From assembly GCA_900317855.1 (NCBI GenBank), contig ONIG01000003.1, positions 52,805-116,804 of the forward strand: a stretch of 64,000 nucleotides of DNA, given 5' to 3'. A program made the translations under genes and the position numbers. Below are positions 23,609-31,524 of the stretch, piece after piece. The notes under the pieces were generated by a model, which had not been told where the DNA came from, searched no databases, and saw only the letters and a list, made by a program, of their open reading frames with translations. This DNA comes from an uncultured Eubacteriales bacterium. GTDB taxonomy: Bacteria > Bacillota > Clostridia > Oscillospirales > Oscillospiraceae. How positions within the stretch are numbered: the stretch's first letter is position 1; each line of letters opens with the position of its first letter.

Positions 23609-24487
23609 ATGCAAAAACGCAGTCAAAAAACGCAGGGCATCGTCTATGTCCTCATCGCGGCGTTCGGCTTTTCGCTCATGTCCATGTTTGTGAAGCTGGC
23701 GGGCGATCTGCCGTCGTTTGAAAAGGCATTTTTCCGCAACTTTGTTGCACTTATTTTCATTGTCATCCTCATGCTGCGCAGCCGCACGTCGTTCCGGCCG
23801 GAGCGGCGCAACCTCCCGGCGCTGTTCGGCCGGTGTTTTTTCGGCACGCTGGGCCTGCTGTGCAATTTCTATGCCATCTGCAGGCTGAATCTGCCGGACG
23901 CGAATATGCTCAACAAGCTCTCGCCGTTTTTCGCCATCGTGTTTTCGATTTTCCTGCTGCGCGAAAAGCCGAACCTCGTGCAGGTGCTCGGCGTTCTGGT
24001 CGCCTTCGGCGGCAGTGTGTGCATCATCAAGCCGAGCTTCGATAATCCGCAGACGCTCCCGGCGCTGGCCGGCGCGCTCGGCGGGCTGGGCGCGGGCGCT
24101 GCGTACACGTTCGTGCGCTATCTGGGTGCGCGCGGAGAAAACGGCAGCCGGATCGTGTTTTACTTCTCGGCGTTCTCCTGTCTGGCCTGCCTGCCGTTCC
24201 TGCTGCTGGACTATGCGCCGATGAGCGCGCGGCAGCTTGTGTACCTGCTGCTGGCGGGCGTGTTTGCGTGCGTCGGGCAGCTCGGCATCACGAAGGCGTA
24301 TGTCTGCGCACCGGCCAAGGAGATCTCGGTGTATGATTATACGCAGGTGCTCTATGCCGCCGCGCTGGGCTTTTTCGTCTTTGGCGAGGTGCCGGACTGG
24401 CTCAGCGTTCTGGGCTATGTGCTCATCTGCGGCGCGGGGGTCGGCATGTTTCTTTATAACCGGCGGCACGACGCTGCCCATCCCTGA
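23609..24487 (+). CDS. EamA/DMT-family transporter
   Basis: A 292-residue drug/metabolite-transporter-type membrane protein with ten predicted membrane segments arranged as two EamA repeats. Signs are the opening VYVLIAAFGFSLMSMFVKLA, AFFRNFVALIFIVI in the first repeat, and a second repeat ending SVLGYVLICGAGVGMFL. DMT proteins export metabolites or take up nucleotide sugars and amino acids; the substrate is not predictable here. It has its own consensus promoter and a strong terminator, so it is a single-gene unit. A second EamA gene at 27457, frameshifted, is a different subfamily rather than a recent copy. Confidence 0.88.
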   Translation: MQKRSQKTQGIVYVLIAAFGFSLMSMFVKLAGDLPSFEKAFFRNFVALIFIVILMLRSRTSFRPERRNLPALFGRCFFGTLGLLCNFYAICRLNLPDANMLNKLSPFFAIVFSIFLLREKPNLVQVLGVLVAFGGSVCIIKPSFDNPQTLPALAGALGGLGAGAAYTFVRYLGARGENGSRIVFYFSAFSCLACLPFLLLDYAPMSARQLVYLLLAGVFACVGQLGITKAYVCAPAKEISVYDYTQVLYAAALGFFVFGEVPDWLSVLGYVLICGAGVGMFLYNRRHDAAHP

Positions 24488-24500
24488 AAAAACGCTCGGT

Positions 24501-24536
24501 GCCGGATGCATTTTGCATCCGGCGCCAACTTTTTTG
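24501..24536 (+). terminator. Terminator of the EamA gene
   Basis: GCCGGATGCA pairs with TGCATCCGGC around TTT; a run of six T residues follows after 7 bases. Confidence 0.75.
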
Positions 24537-24589
24537 CGTTTTTCAGCACGGCAGGCAAAAGTGTTGAGCAACGCATCCCCCCTGGGAGC

Positions 24590-24619
24590 TTGTGCAGGAA
24601 GCGACTGGCGCGTTATAAT
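24590..24619 (+). promoter_or_regulatory. Promoter of the cobalt/nickel ECF operon
   Basis: TTGTGC at 24590-24595 and TATAAT at 24614-24619 are 18 bases apart, leaving a leader of only about 30 bases, too short for a cobalamin or NiCo riboswitch. Confidence 0.6.
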
Positions 24620-24657
24620 CTTGTCATAAGAAACGAAGGGAAAGGGCGGTGCATCCC

Positions 24658-25737
24658 ATGCATATGGCAGATGCGTTGCTCACGCCGGCGGTCGCTGGTG
24701 TGATGTATGCCGCTTCTGCGGTCGTTGCGGGGGCCTCGATCGTGGAGCTGCACAAGGAAGAAAAGCAGGATCTGACCTCGGCAGCCAAAAAACTGCCGAC
24801 CATGGCCGTCATGTCGGCGCTCGTGTTTGCGGGGCAGATGATCAACTACACCATCCCCGGCACCGGCTCGTCCGGCCATCTGTGCGGCGGTCTGCTGCTC
24901 ACGTCCGTGCTCGGGCCGTGGGCGGGATTTTTGTCCATGATCGTGATCCTCACGATCCAGAGCCTGTTCTTTGCAGACGGCGGCCTGATGGCGCTGGGCG
25001 CGAACGTCTGGAACATGGCGTTTTACGGCTGCTTTGTCGGATATTTTCTCATCTATCGGCCGCTGATGCGCAGCCGCTGCTTTGCGCGGCGCGGTGAGCG
25101 GGCGGCGAACCGCCTCAAGATCACGCTCGCGTCCGTGCTTGGCTGCGTGCTGACGCTGCAGCTCGGCGCGTTTTCGGTCGTGCTGGAGACGACGCTCTCC
25201 GGCATCACGGATCTGCCGTTCGGCGCGTTCTGCGCCATCATGCAGCCCATCCATCTGGCCATCGGCCTGATTGAGGGCCTCATCACGGCTGCGGTGCTGC
25301 TGTTCCTCTATGAGGCGCGGCCGGAGCTGCTGCGCGATGTGCGCACAGGCGGCGAAACTACCGGCAAGGTCTCGTTCAAGGGCACGATCGCGGTCATCGC
25401 CATTGCGGCGGTGCTCGTTGGCGGCGGCCTGTCGCTGCTGGCCAGCGGCAACCCGGATGGTCTGGAGTGGTCGCTGTTCGGCAACAGCGACGCCGGCTAC
25501 ACGCAGAACATGGGCCTCGATGAGGACAGCTACGGCGTGCAGAGCAGCGCGGCCGATAAGGCCGGTGCCGTGCAGGAAAAGACGGCATTCCTGCCGGACT
25601 ATTCCTTCGCCGGGAGCGATTCCGCAGCTGGCACGTCCGTGTCCGGCATTGCGGGCGCTGCCATCGTGGCGGCGGCAGCGGCGCTCATCTGCGGTGTTGG
25701 CGGGATCTGCCGGCACAAGAAGCGCCATCAATCCTAA
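24658..25737 (+). CDS. cbiM: ECF-type cobalt/nickel transporter, CbiM-CbiN fusion
   Basis: A 359-residue membrane substrate-binding component. The N-terminus MHMADALLTPAV matches the CbiM/NikM start, where His2 and neighbouring residues coordinate Co2+ or Ni2+; for this reason I choose the ATG at 24658 over an in-frame GTG three codons upstream. The core has about seven membrane segments with PGTGSSGHLCGG and LGPWAGFLSMI, characteristic of CbiM. After residue 245 there is one membrane segment, then NPDGLEWSL and an extended extracytoplasmic loop ending in a last membrane helix, the PDGLE/CbiN-NikN-like module. It forms the importer with the CbiQ and CbiO genes downstream. Cobalt or nickel cannot be separated from the sequence; corrinoid enzymes nearby favour cobalt. 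Confidence 0.88.
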   Translation: MHMADALLTPAVAGVMYAASAVVAGASIVELHKEEKQDLTSAAKKLPTMAVMSALVFAGQMINYTIPGTGSSGHLCGGLLLTSVLGPWAGFLSMIVILTIQSLFFADGGLMALGANVWNMAFYGCFVGYFLIYRPLMRSRCFARRGERAANRLKITLASVLGCVLTLQLGAFSVVLETTLSGITDLPFGAFCAIMQPIHLAIGLIEGLITAAVLLFLYEARPELLRDVRTGGETTGKVSFKGTIAVIAIAAVLVGGGLSLLASGNPDGLEWSLFGNSDAGYTQNMGLDEDSYGVQSSAADKAGAVQEKTAFLPDYSFAGSDSAAGTSVSGIAGAAIVAAAAALICGVGGICRHKKRHQS

Positions 25738-25768
25738 TCTCGATACCAGATATCCAGATACGACCCAT

Positions 25769-25807
25769 GCGGCAAGCTCCATTCGGAGCTTGCCGCAATG
25801 GGCGTTT
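25769..25807 (+). terminator. Hairpin with U tract between cbiM and cbiQ
   Basis: GCGGCAAGCTCC pairs with GGAGCTTGCCGC around ATTC; GTTTTT follows after 6 bases. Inside what should be one operon, it probably acts as a partial terminator that lowers CbiQ/CbiO relative to CbiM. Confidence 0.65.
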
Positions 25808-25834
25808 TTGCACCAATGGGGGAGGTGAGCACAC

Positions 25835-26635
25835 GTGAACAAAGCGCAGCAGGCAAGTGTCGAGCTGCGGGCTATGGACGAGCTGGCGGCGCAGGATTCG
25901 CCGATGCACCGGCTCAGTCCGCTGTCCAAGCTCTTTGTGACCGTGCTCTACATCGTCGTGACGGTCTCGTTTCATAAGTACGACATCTCGGGCGTGTTCG
26001 TCATGGTGCTCTTCCCGCTCGTTGGCTATCAGGTCAGCATGATTCCGGTGCACACGTGCTTTCACAAGCTGCGCGTGGTCATGCCGCTCGTGTGCGCGGT
26101 TGGGCTGTTCAACCCCTTCTTTGACAAGCAGATCGTGCTGTATCTCGGTGCGGTCGGTGTCAGCGGCGGCGTGATCTCCATGCTGACGCTGATGATGAAG
26201 GGTATCTTCTGCCTCATGGCGTCGTTCCTGCTCGCGTCGACGACGAGCATTGAGGACATCTGCCGCGCGCTGCGGCAGCTGCACGTGCCGAAGGTGCTCA
26301 CGTCGCTGCTGCTGCTGACGTTCCGGTACATCTCCGTGCTGCTCGACGAGGCGGCCATCATGACGGATGCCTACCGCCTGCGCGCGCCGGGGCAGAAGGG
26401 CGTGCACATTTCCGCCTGGGGTTCGTTCCTGGGGCAGCTGCTGCTGCGCAGCATGGACCGCGCGACCGCGCTCTACGAGAGCATGGAGCTGCGCGGCTAT
26501 CACGGAGAGTTCCATTACGCGCAGGGCCGGCCGTCGAGCCGGGCCTCGTGGCCGTTTGCCATTGGGTGCGCGGCGCTGATCGTTCTGGCGCGGCTGTACA
26601 ATCTGCCGGCGCTGCTGGGCGGACTTTTTGCCTGA
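25835..26635 (+). CDS. cbiQ: ECF transporter transmembrane component CbiQ
   Basis: A 266-residue membrane coupling protein (T component). It has hydrophobic segments ending in the two coupling motifs of the CbiQ/EcfT family: AYRLRAPGQKG and SMELRGYHGE, each with the Ala/Glu-Arg-Gly pattern that docks to the ATPases. The GTG start at 25835 follows GGGGGAGG. It lies between cbiM(N) and cbiO, separated from cbiM by a hairpin. Confidence 0.9.
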   Translation: MNKAQQASVELRAMDELAAQDSPMHRLSPLSKLFVTVLYIVVTVSFHKYDISGVFVMVLFPLVGYQVSMIPVHTCFHKLRVVMPLVCAVGLFNPFFDKQIVLYLGAVGVSGGVISMLTLMMKGIFCLMASFLLASTTSIEDICRALRQLHVPKVLTSLLLLTFRYISVLLDEAAIMTDAYRLRAPGQKGVHISAWGSFLGQLLLRSMDRATALYESMELRGYHGEFHYAQGRPSSRASWPFAIGCAALIVLARLYNLPALLGGLFA

Positions 26636-26647
26636 GGAGGGGCATAT

Positions 26648-27388
26648 ATGCTGAGCTTTGACCATGTTTCGTTTGCCTATTCGGGCGAGCGCACGATCCT
26701 GAATGATTTGACGTTTTCCGTTTCCGAGGGCGAGCAGGTCGGCCTGATCGGCGCCAACGGTGCGGGCAAGTCCACGCTCATGAAAGCGGCGCTGGGGCTC
26801 ATCACCGTCACCGGCACGATCACGATCGACGGTCTGGAGATGAACCGCGGCAACCTCGCGGATATCCGCCGGCGGCTGGGCTATGTTCTGCAGGATTCGG
26901 ACAACCAGATGTTCATGCCGACGGTGTTTGAGGACATGCTCTTTGGCCCGCTCAACTACGGCATGCCCCGCCCGGAGGCGGAGGCGCTCGTGGATCGGAC
27001 GCTCGCGGAGCTGAACCTCACGCACCTGAAAAACCGCCGCAACCACAAGCTCTCCGGCGGTGAAAAGCGCATGGCCGCCATTGCGACCATTCTTGCCATG
27101 CAGCCGAAGATCATGCTCATGGACGAGCCGTCCACGGCGCTTGACCCGAAAAACCGCCGCACGCTCATCCGCACGCTCAACGCGCTGCCGGTGACGAAGA
27201 TCATCGCGACGCACGACCTCGACCTCGTGCTCGAGACGTGCGACCGTGTTCTGCTGCTGCACGACGGGCAGATCGCGGCCGACGGCCCGGCGGGGGAGAT
27301 CCTGCGCGACCGGGCGCTGCTCGAGCGGCACTCGCTGGAACTGCCGTTTTGCCTTGCCGGTGTGCCGGAGCGGGCGAAAAAATCGTGA
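26648..27388 (+). CDS. cbiO: ECF transporter ATP-binding component CbiO
   Basis: A 246-residue ABC ATPase energising cobalt/nickel uptake. Walker A is GANGAGKST, Q-loop YVLQDSDNQMF (the Asp-x-Asp-x-Gln pattern typical of EcfA/CbiO), signature LSGGEKRMAAI, Walker B IMLMDEPSTALD and switch His in IIATHDLD. Only one ATPase gene is present, so it should work as a homodimer. The start is preceded by GAGGAGGGG. It ends the operon. Confidence 0.93.
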   Translation: MLSFDHVSFAYSGERTILNDLTFSVSEGEQVGLIGANGAGKSTLMKAALGLITVTGTITIDGLEMNRGNLADIRRRLGYVLQDSDNQMFMPTVFEDMLFGPLNYGMPRPEAEALVDRTLAELNLTHLKNRRNHKLSGGEKRMAAIATILAMQPKIMLMDEPSTALDPKNRRTLIRTLNALPVTKIIATHDLDLVLETCDRVLLLHDGQIAADGPAGEILRDRALLERHSLELPFCLAGVPERAKKS

Positions 27389-27398
27389 AAAACAGCGC

Positions 27399-27427
27399 TT
27401 GAAGCGGGGAACGCCGCCTGCTATAAT
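27399..27427 (+). promoter_or_regulatory. Sigma-A promoter of the second EamA gene
   Basis: TTGAAG at 27399-27404 and TATAAT at 27422-27427 are 17 bases apart, 29 bases before the start codon. The frameshifted gene thus still has a good promoter. Confidence 0.8.
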
Positions 27428-27456
27428 AACGCGTATTCCGATGGATAGCGAGGTCG

Positions 27457-28379
27457 ATGTTTGTGATGAGCCGACAGCTCAAGGGCGCGCTGATGGCAGC
27501 GGGCGGCGGTGTGTGCTGGGGCATTTCCGGCACGATGGGGCAGTATCTTTTTACGCATGAGGCCATGCAGACCACGTGGCTGATCCCGATCCGTCTGGGC
27601 CTGGCGGGCCTGATTTTGTTCGTCTACTGGCTGGTAAAGGACCGGCGGCTGCTGTTCGCTCCGTGGCGGCAGCGCAGCAGCGCGGTGATGCTGGTGCTCT
27701 ACGGCGTTTTCGGCATCAGTCTGAGCCAGTTTCTTAATTTCTTACCATTCAGTTTTCCAACGCGGCGATCGGCACGATCATGCAGGATCTGTCGCCGGTG
27801 ATGGTGCTGCTGGTCGCCTGCGCGGGCGCGCACAGAAAGCCGCGTGCGTATGAGATTGCCAGCATCGTGCTGGCGCTGCTCGGCGTGACGCTGCTGACCA
27901 CGCACGGCGACCTGACTGCGTTTGCCGTGTCGCCGGTGGCGCTGATCGCGGGCGTTGCGTGCGCGGTGTGCGTGACAGTGTATAACTGCCTCTGTCCGCG
28001 CCGGGAGCTGCGCGATTATCCGGTCAGCATGCTGCAGGCATGGGCGTTTTTGATGGGTGCCGTGCTCTTTGAACTGAGCATGCACCCGTGGACGCTCGGC
28101 TACACGCCGTCGCTGCGCGGTGTCGGCGGCATTTTGTTCGTGGTGCTTTTCGGCAATCTGTTGGCCTTCAACCTCTACATGACGGGCGTGAAGCTCATCG
28201 GCCCGGAAAAGAGCGTGCTCTACGGCTTTGCTGAGCCGGTCACAGCGGCCATCCTGGCCGTGACGCTGCTCAATACGCCGTTCACGGTCTGGGACGCGCT
28301 GGGCTTTGCTGCCGTGTTTGCCATGCTGGCGGTGCTGTCCGCCGGCGGAAAGAAATATGCCGAGCGGCTGGAAGTGTGA
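27457..28379 (+). pseudogene. EamA/DMT-family transporter disrupted by a single-base frameshift
   Basis: Two overlapping reading frames together make one EamA transporter of about 307 residues. The first runs from 27457 and reads well through GVFGISLSQFLNFL, then turns into low-complexity Arg/Ser-rich sequence and stops at 27801. Shifting frame at about 27744 (near CTTACCATTC) continues the protein as TIQFSNAAIGTIMQDLSPVM and on to the natural end at 28379. The offset equals one missing base. Later membrane segments, including NLLAFNLYMTGVKLIGPEKS and AEPVTAAILAVTLL, are intact. The promoter is also intact, so this is either a recent mutation, a reversible switch, or a sequencing error. Translation could restart at the ATG at 27780, giving a half-protein of 199 residues. 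Confidence 0.85.
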
Positions 28380-28380
28380 A

Positions 28381-28514
28381 TTTTAAAAAGAAAAACGGAG
28401 CAGATACGGGGGGATGTATCTGCTCCGTTCCTGTTTATGAGGGATGGTCTTTCCACTCATAACGGTTGTCCCACGCGGTGTACCCCACAGCACCGGATGT
28501 ACCTACGTAGTACA
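28381..28514 (-). ncRNA. Candidate structured small RNA with its own promoter and terminator
   Basis: A consensus promoter on the minus strand (28521-28549) should start a transcript near 28514 that runs about 130 bases to the intrinsic terminator. No convincing reading frame lies in it. The transcript can fold into three hairpins: TGTAC/GTACA with loop TACGTAG; CGGTG/CACCG; and TTATGAG/CTCATAA with an inner TGG/CCA. A CCTG (28514-28511) to CAGG (28431-28434) pairing can close all three before the terminator. I compared it mentally with 6S, SRP, tmRNA and RNase P and see no match. It lies downstream of the homocysteine methyltransferase gene and could be a trans-acting RNA. Confidence 0.55.
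28394..28429. terminator. Bidirectional terminator
   Basis: AACGGAGCAGATAC pairs with GTATCTGCTCCGTT around 8 bases. On the minus strand it is followed by TTTCTTTTT, a strong U tract closing the candidate small RNA; on the plus strand it ends the EamA unit. Confidence 0.85.
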
Positions 28515-28520
28515 GGTTCA

Positions 28521-28549
28521 TTATTTCACAGAAAATTTGCCGTGTCAAC
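28521..28549 (-). promoter_or_regulatory. Sigma-A promoter of the candidate small RNA
   Basis: On the minus strand TTGACA (28549-28544) and AATAAT (28526-28521) are 17 bases apart. No protein gene lies downstream before a strong terminator. Confidence 0.7.
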
Positions 28550-28569
28550 AGAAAACTGCTGCCTTTTTA

Positions 28570-28591
28570 CGCTTTTCTGTCACAAAAAGCG
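28570..28591. repeat. Hairpin between the two RNA candidates
   Basis: CGCTTTT pairs with AAAAGCG around 8 bases; it separates the small-RNA promoter from the pseudoknot-capable element. Confidence 0.5.
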
Positions 28592-28611
28592 CTAAGGAAA
28601 TAGTGCATTTA

Positions 28612-28705
28612 TGCAGAGGCCGCCCGGCAGGCGTAGCATTCTCCTGCGTCTCTTTTTTACCTCAAGGGCGTGTGGTCGCTACGAAATTTACCCTCTCGGG
28701 CGGCG
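28612..28705. other. Pseudoknot-capable structured element of unknown class
   Basis: In 94 non-coding bases, four helices are possible at once: GCCGCCCG 28619-28626 with CGGGCGGC 28697-28704; immediately stacked on it GCAGG 28627-28631 with CCTGC 28643-28647; the 11-base loop of that hairpin supplies CGTAGC 28632-28637, which pairs with GCTACG 28678-28683 to make a pseudoknot; and AGGG 28665-28668 with CCCT 28691-28694. All pairs are Watson-Crick, so the strand is ambiguous. On plus, six T residues follow the second helix; on minus, it is in the 3' region of the homocysteine methyltransferase transcript. It does not match a riboswitch or ribozyme I can name. Confidence 0.45.
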
Positions 28706-28710
28706 ACTGT

Positions 28711-29928
28711 TCAAATTAACAGGCCGTACTGGGCGCACAGGGGCAGCAGCGCCGCCTCCGGGAGCGCGCCCTCATACAGCGCGCGGCCCTGATAGACACG
28801 CAGCGCGGCCTCGAGCAGCTCCGCGTCGTCGCAGACGAGGCACAGCGGCTTGCTCAGCAGGTACTGCACGTCGGTCAGCGCGTCGATGTCCTCCCAGGCG
28901 GCGACGCGCAGCGCGACCATGGGTTCGCTGCCGTCGAGCGCGTCCGCCAGCCGGTCCTCCAGGTCCGGCCCGGCGGTCAGCACCGGGCCGTGTCCGGCGT
29001 TTGTCGGCAGGTAGCAGGGGAGCTTCTCCGTCGCGGCCGGTAGCAGATCGGTGTGCTTCGGTGCGGGCGGGACGAATTTCGCGTCTTTCAGAGCGGCGTG
29101 CAGCGCGGCGATGTGCTCCGCCGTCGTGCCGCAGCAGCCGCCGAAAACGGCCACACCGGCATCGAGCATCGGCTGCACGAACGCCGCGAATTCCTCCGGC
29201 GTGCAGTCGTACACGGTCTTGCCGCCGACGGTAATGGGCATGCCGGCGTTGGGCTTTGCGATCAGCGGTACGCGGGCGTATTCCCTCAGGCGGCGCAGCT
29301 GCACGAGCATCTGCTCCGGCCCGGTCGAGCAGTTGAGCCCGAACGCGTGGATGCCCATGCCCTGCAGCACGGTCAGCGCGGCGGTCACGTCTGTTCCGGA
29401 GAGGCTGCGGCCGCTCTCGTCGCACGTGAAGGACACAAAGATCGGTTTGTCGCTCACGCTGCGCACGGCCAGCACGGCGGCGCGTGCATCCGAGAGCGTC
29501 ATCATCGTTTCGATGACATACAGATCGACGCCGGCCGCCTCGAGCCCGGCCGCCTGCTCGGTATAAATATCGACCAGATCCTCGAACGACGCCTCGCCGA
29601 GCGGGGCGAGAAACAGGCCCGTCGGCGCAAGATCGCCCGCGATCCACGCCTTGCCGTCCGCCGCTTCGCGCGAGAGCGCGGCGAGGCGTTGGTTATAGTC
29701 CACCGTTTGGTTGAAGATGCTGCGCTCTTCGAGCTTCTGCCGGTTGGCGCCGAAGGTCGGCGTGTAAAGCACCTGACTGCCGGCGGCGACATAGCCGCGC
29801 TGGATGTCCACAATGACGTCCGGGTGCGCGAGCGTCCACTGCTCGGCGCTCACATCGCCGGCGTAGCCGTGCTTTTGCAGTTCGGTGCCGGTCGCACCGT
29901 CCAGAATGAGGGGAAAACGGATCTCCAT
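28711..29928 (-). CDS. Homocysteine S-methyltransferase (MetH N-terminal-type)
   Basis: A 405-residue zinc methyltransferase that transfers a methyl group to homocysteine, giving methionine. It opens with LILDGATGTELQKHGYAGD and has the zinc ligands in FGLNCSTGPEQ (about residue 199) and FGGCCGTTAEH (about 261-263), as in MetH, BHMT and MmuM. It lacks the folate and cobalamin domains of full MetH. The last 110 residues form an additional C-terminal region I cannot assign. Start follows ACGGAGGT. It lies 21 bases behind the RACo-type activator gene and close to a corrinoid methyltransferase fusion, so its likely methyl donor is methyl-corrinoid; S-methylmethionine or betaine cannot be excluded. 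Confidence 0.88.
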   Translation of the reverse strand: MEIRFPLILDGATGTELQKHGYAGDVSAEQWTLAHPDVIVDIQRGYVAAGSQVLYTPTFGANRQKLEERSIFNQTVDYNQRLAALSREAADGKAWIAGDLAPTGLFLAPLGEASFEDLVDIYTEQAAGLEAAGVDLYVIETMMTLSDARAAVLAVRSVSDKPIFVSFTCDESGRSLSGTDVTAALTVLQGMGIHAFGLNCSTGPEQMLVQLRRLREYARVPLIAKPNAGMPITVGGKTVYDCTPEEFAAFVQPMLDAGVAVFGGCCGTTAEHIAALHAALKDAKFVPPAPKHTDLLPAATEKLPCYLPTNAGHGPVLTAGPDLEDRLADALDGSEPMVALRVAAWEDIDALTDVQYLLSKPLCLVCDDAELLEAALRVYQGRALYEGALPEAALLPLCAQYGLLI

Positions 29929-29949
29929 GGTCGTGACCTCCGTGAAATG

Positions 29950-31452
29950 TTATGGCTGCGGGAACGACAGATTATCGGTAAAGGCTGCGGCAAAGTCCGC
30001 GCGGCCGGATAGCTCCAGATAGCCGCATGCCCGGGAAATATCCCAGATGCGCTGCCACTGCGCGGGGGCGAGCGTGAGCGCGGCCGCACCGGCGAGCGCC
30101 GTGTTGCCGAGTGTGTGCAGCCTGCCGGCGCACGCACGCGGGAGCATGCCGATGGCCATGGCGCTCTCGGGGTCAAGATAGCTGCCGAAGCCGCCGGCGA
30201 GGTACACGCCGCCTATCTGTTCCGGCGTGATGCTGCGCTGCTGCAGCAGCACGCGGATGCCCGCCGCGACGGCGGCCTTGGCCAGCTGCAGATTGCGCAC
30301 GTCCGCCGCTGTGAGGAACACCTCCGGCGTCAGGTGAAAGCGGCCGTTGCCGTCGTCATCGCGCGTCAGATAGCGGCGCAGGGGCGCCGGCGCGTCCTCC
30401 GGTGGCAGCAGCCGCCCGCCGGGGGCGATGACGCCGAGGCGCAGCAGCACCGCCGTCAGGTCGAGCAGGCCGGAGCCGCACAGCCCCTTGGGTTCGCCGC
30501 CGCCGATGACGTCATACAGAAAGCCGCGGTCGTACCGCACACGGCTGACGGCACCGTCCACGCCCGGCATGCCGCACGTGATGCCCGCGCCCTCGAAGGC
30601 CGGGCCGGACGCCACGGCGCAGCAGACAAACCCGCCGCGCCCGCCAAGGGCCATCTCGCCGTTGGTGCCGATGTCGAGAAAGAGATTTTCACCCGGCAGC
30701 TCCGCCAGCCCGGCGGCCAGAAGTCCGGCTGTGATGTCTCCGCCGACGTAACCCGCCACGCAGGGGGCGAAGCGTACCGGCACGCCGTGCAGCGTTTCGC
30801 CTCCGGGCACTGCAAAGAGCGTCTCCGGCCGGAAGGGTGCCGCAGCGATGCCGCCCACGGAGTACCCGGCGAAGAGGTGCTGCATGACGGTGTTGCCGGC
30901 GAGCGTGATCTCGCGCAGGGTGTCCGGCGCGCGGCCGCTGCGCGCGAGCGCGTCCGATACCAGCGCCCAGACCTGCGCGCGGATGCGCTGCGAAAGTTCG
31001 TGCAGGCCGTCCGGATGCTCGAGCGTATACTGGATGCGGCTGATGACGTCGGCCCCGTAGGGCGCCTGCGCGTTCCAGCCGCTGCAGGTCGCAAGCTCTG
31101 CGCCGGACGAAAGATCGTATAGCCGCACGACGACGGTCGTCGTGCCGAGGTCGACGGCGGCGGCACAGCCCGTGCGCCCCGGCTGGCAGGCGGGCAGCGG
31201 CACGGTGCCGGTCAGAATCGTGCCGCCGGCGCTCTCCGGCAGCGTGACGGTGTCGCCGTCCGCCGGATAGACCCGGCAGGCGAGCCGGGGCACGCCGTTG
31301 ACCGGCACGCGGCACTTGCCGCAGCGGCCCTTTCCGCCGCAGGCGGCGGGGATGGAATAGCCCGCGCGCCGCAGGACGGACAGCAGCGTCTCATCTGCCG
31401 GCAGGGGAATGGTGCGGCTCCGGCCGTTTTGTTCAATTTGGATGCTTGACAT
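29950..31452 (-). CDS. RACo-type reductive activator of corrinoid proteins
   Basis: A 500-residue ATP-dependent activator. The N-terminal plant-type 2Fe-2S ferredoxin domain has ligands Cys38, Cys44, Cys47 and Cys59 (CGGKGRCGKC ... RLAC). After a linker the ASKHA ATPase begins with AAVDLGTTTVVVRLYD, continues FLDIGTNGEMALGG, SGPAFEGAGITCGMPG and GLCGSGLLDL, and ends with VYLAGGFGSYLDPESAM. In methanogens and acetogens RACo/RamA proteins use ATP to reduce inactive Co(II) corrinoids to Co(I). It is about 100-130 residues shorter than the classical 600-residue RACo, with a short middle domain. The ATG at 31452 is used; a consensus-like promoter lies at 31483-31512. The expected client is the corrinoid fusion protein transcribed divergently. 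Confidence 0.9.
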   Translation of the reverse strand: MSSIQIEQNGRSRTIPLPADETLLSVLRRAGYSIPAACGGKGRCGKCRVPVNGVPRLACRVYPADGDTVTLPESAGGTILTGTVPLPACQPGRTGCAAAVDLGTTTVVVRLYDLSSGAELATCSGWNAQAPYGADVISRIQYTLEHPDGLHELSQRIRAQVWALVSDALARSGRAPDTLREITLAGNTVMQHLFAGYSVGGIAAAPFRPETLFAVPGGETLHGVPVRFAPCVAGYVGGDITAGLLAAGLAELPGENLFLDIGTNGEMALGGRGGFVCCAVASGPAFEGAGITCGMPGVDGAVSRVRYDRGFLYDVIGGGEPKGLCGSGLLDLTAVLLRLGVIAPGGRLLPPEDAPAPLRRYLTRDDDGNGRFHLTPEVFLTAADVRNLQLAKAAVAAGIRVLLQQRSITPEQIGGVYLAGGFGSYLDPESAMAIGMLPRACAGRLHTLGNTALAGAAALTLAPAQWQRIWDISRACGYLELSGRADFAAAFTDNLSFPQP

Positions 31453-31482
31453 GGCCGCCGCCCCCCGATAAGATATAGGCAC

Positions 31483-31512
31483 ATTCTAAGCGGCGAAACT
31501 TTGCTTTGTCAA
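31483..31512 (-). promoter_or_regulatory. Promoter of the RACo-homocysteine methyltransferase operon
   Basis: On the minus strand TTGACA (31512-31507) and TAGAAT (31488-31483) are separated by 18 bases. The gap to the divergent DUF2284 gene is only 72 bases. Confidence 0.7.
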
Positions 31513-31524
31513 GAGGCTTTGCAT

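Noticed and set aside
24520..24657. Possible cobalamin or NiCo riboswitch before the cobalt/nickel importer
   Set aside because: The best promoter leaves only about 30 leader bases, and no cobalamin box or NiCo helices are visible.
28381..28514. Identification of the candidate small RNA as 6S, SRP or tmRNA
   Set aside because: It lacks the long internally bulged rod of 6S, the GGUCAGG-type apical SRP motif and any tRNA-like domain; I left it unnamed.
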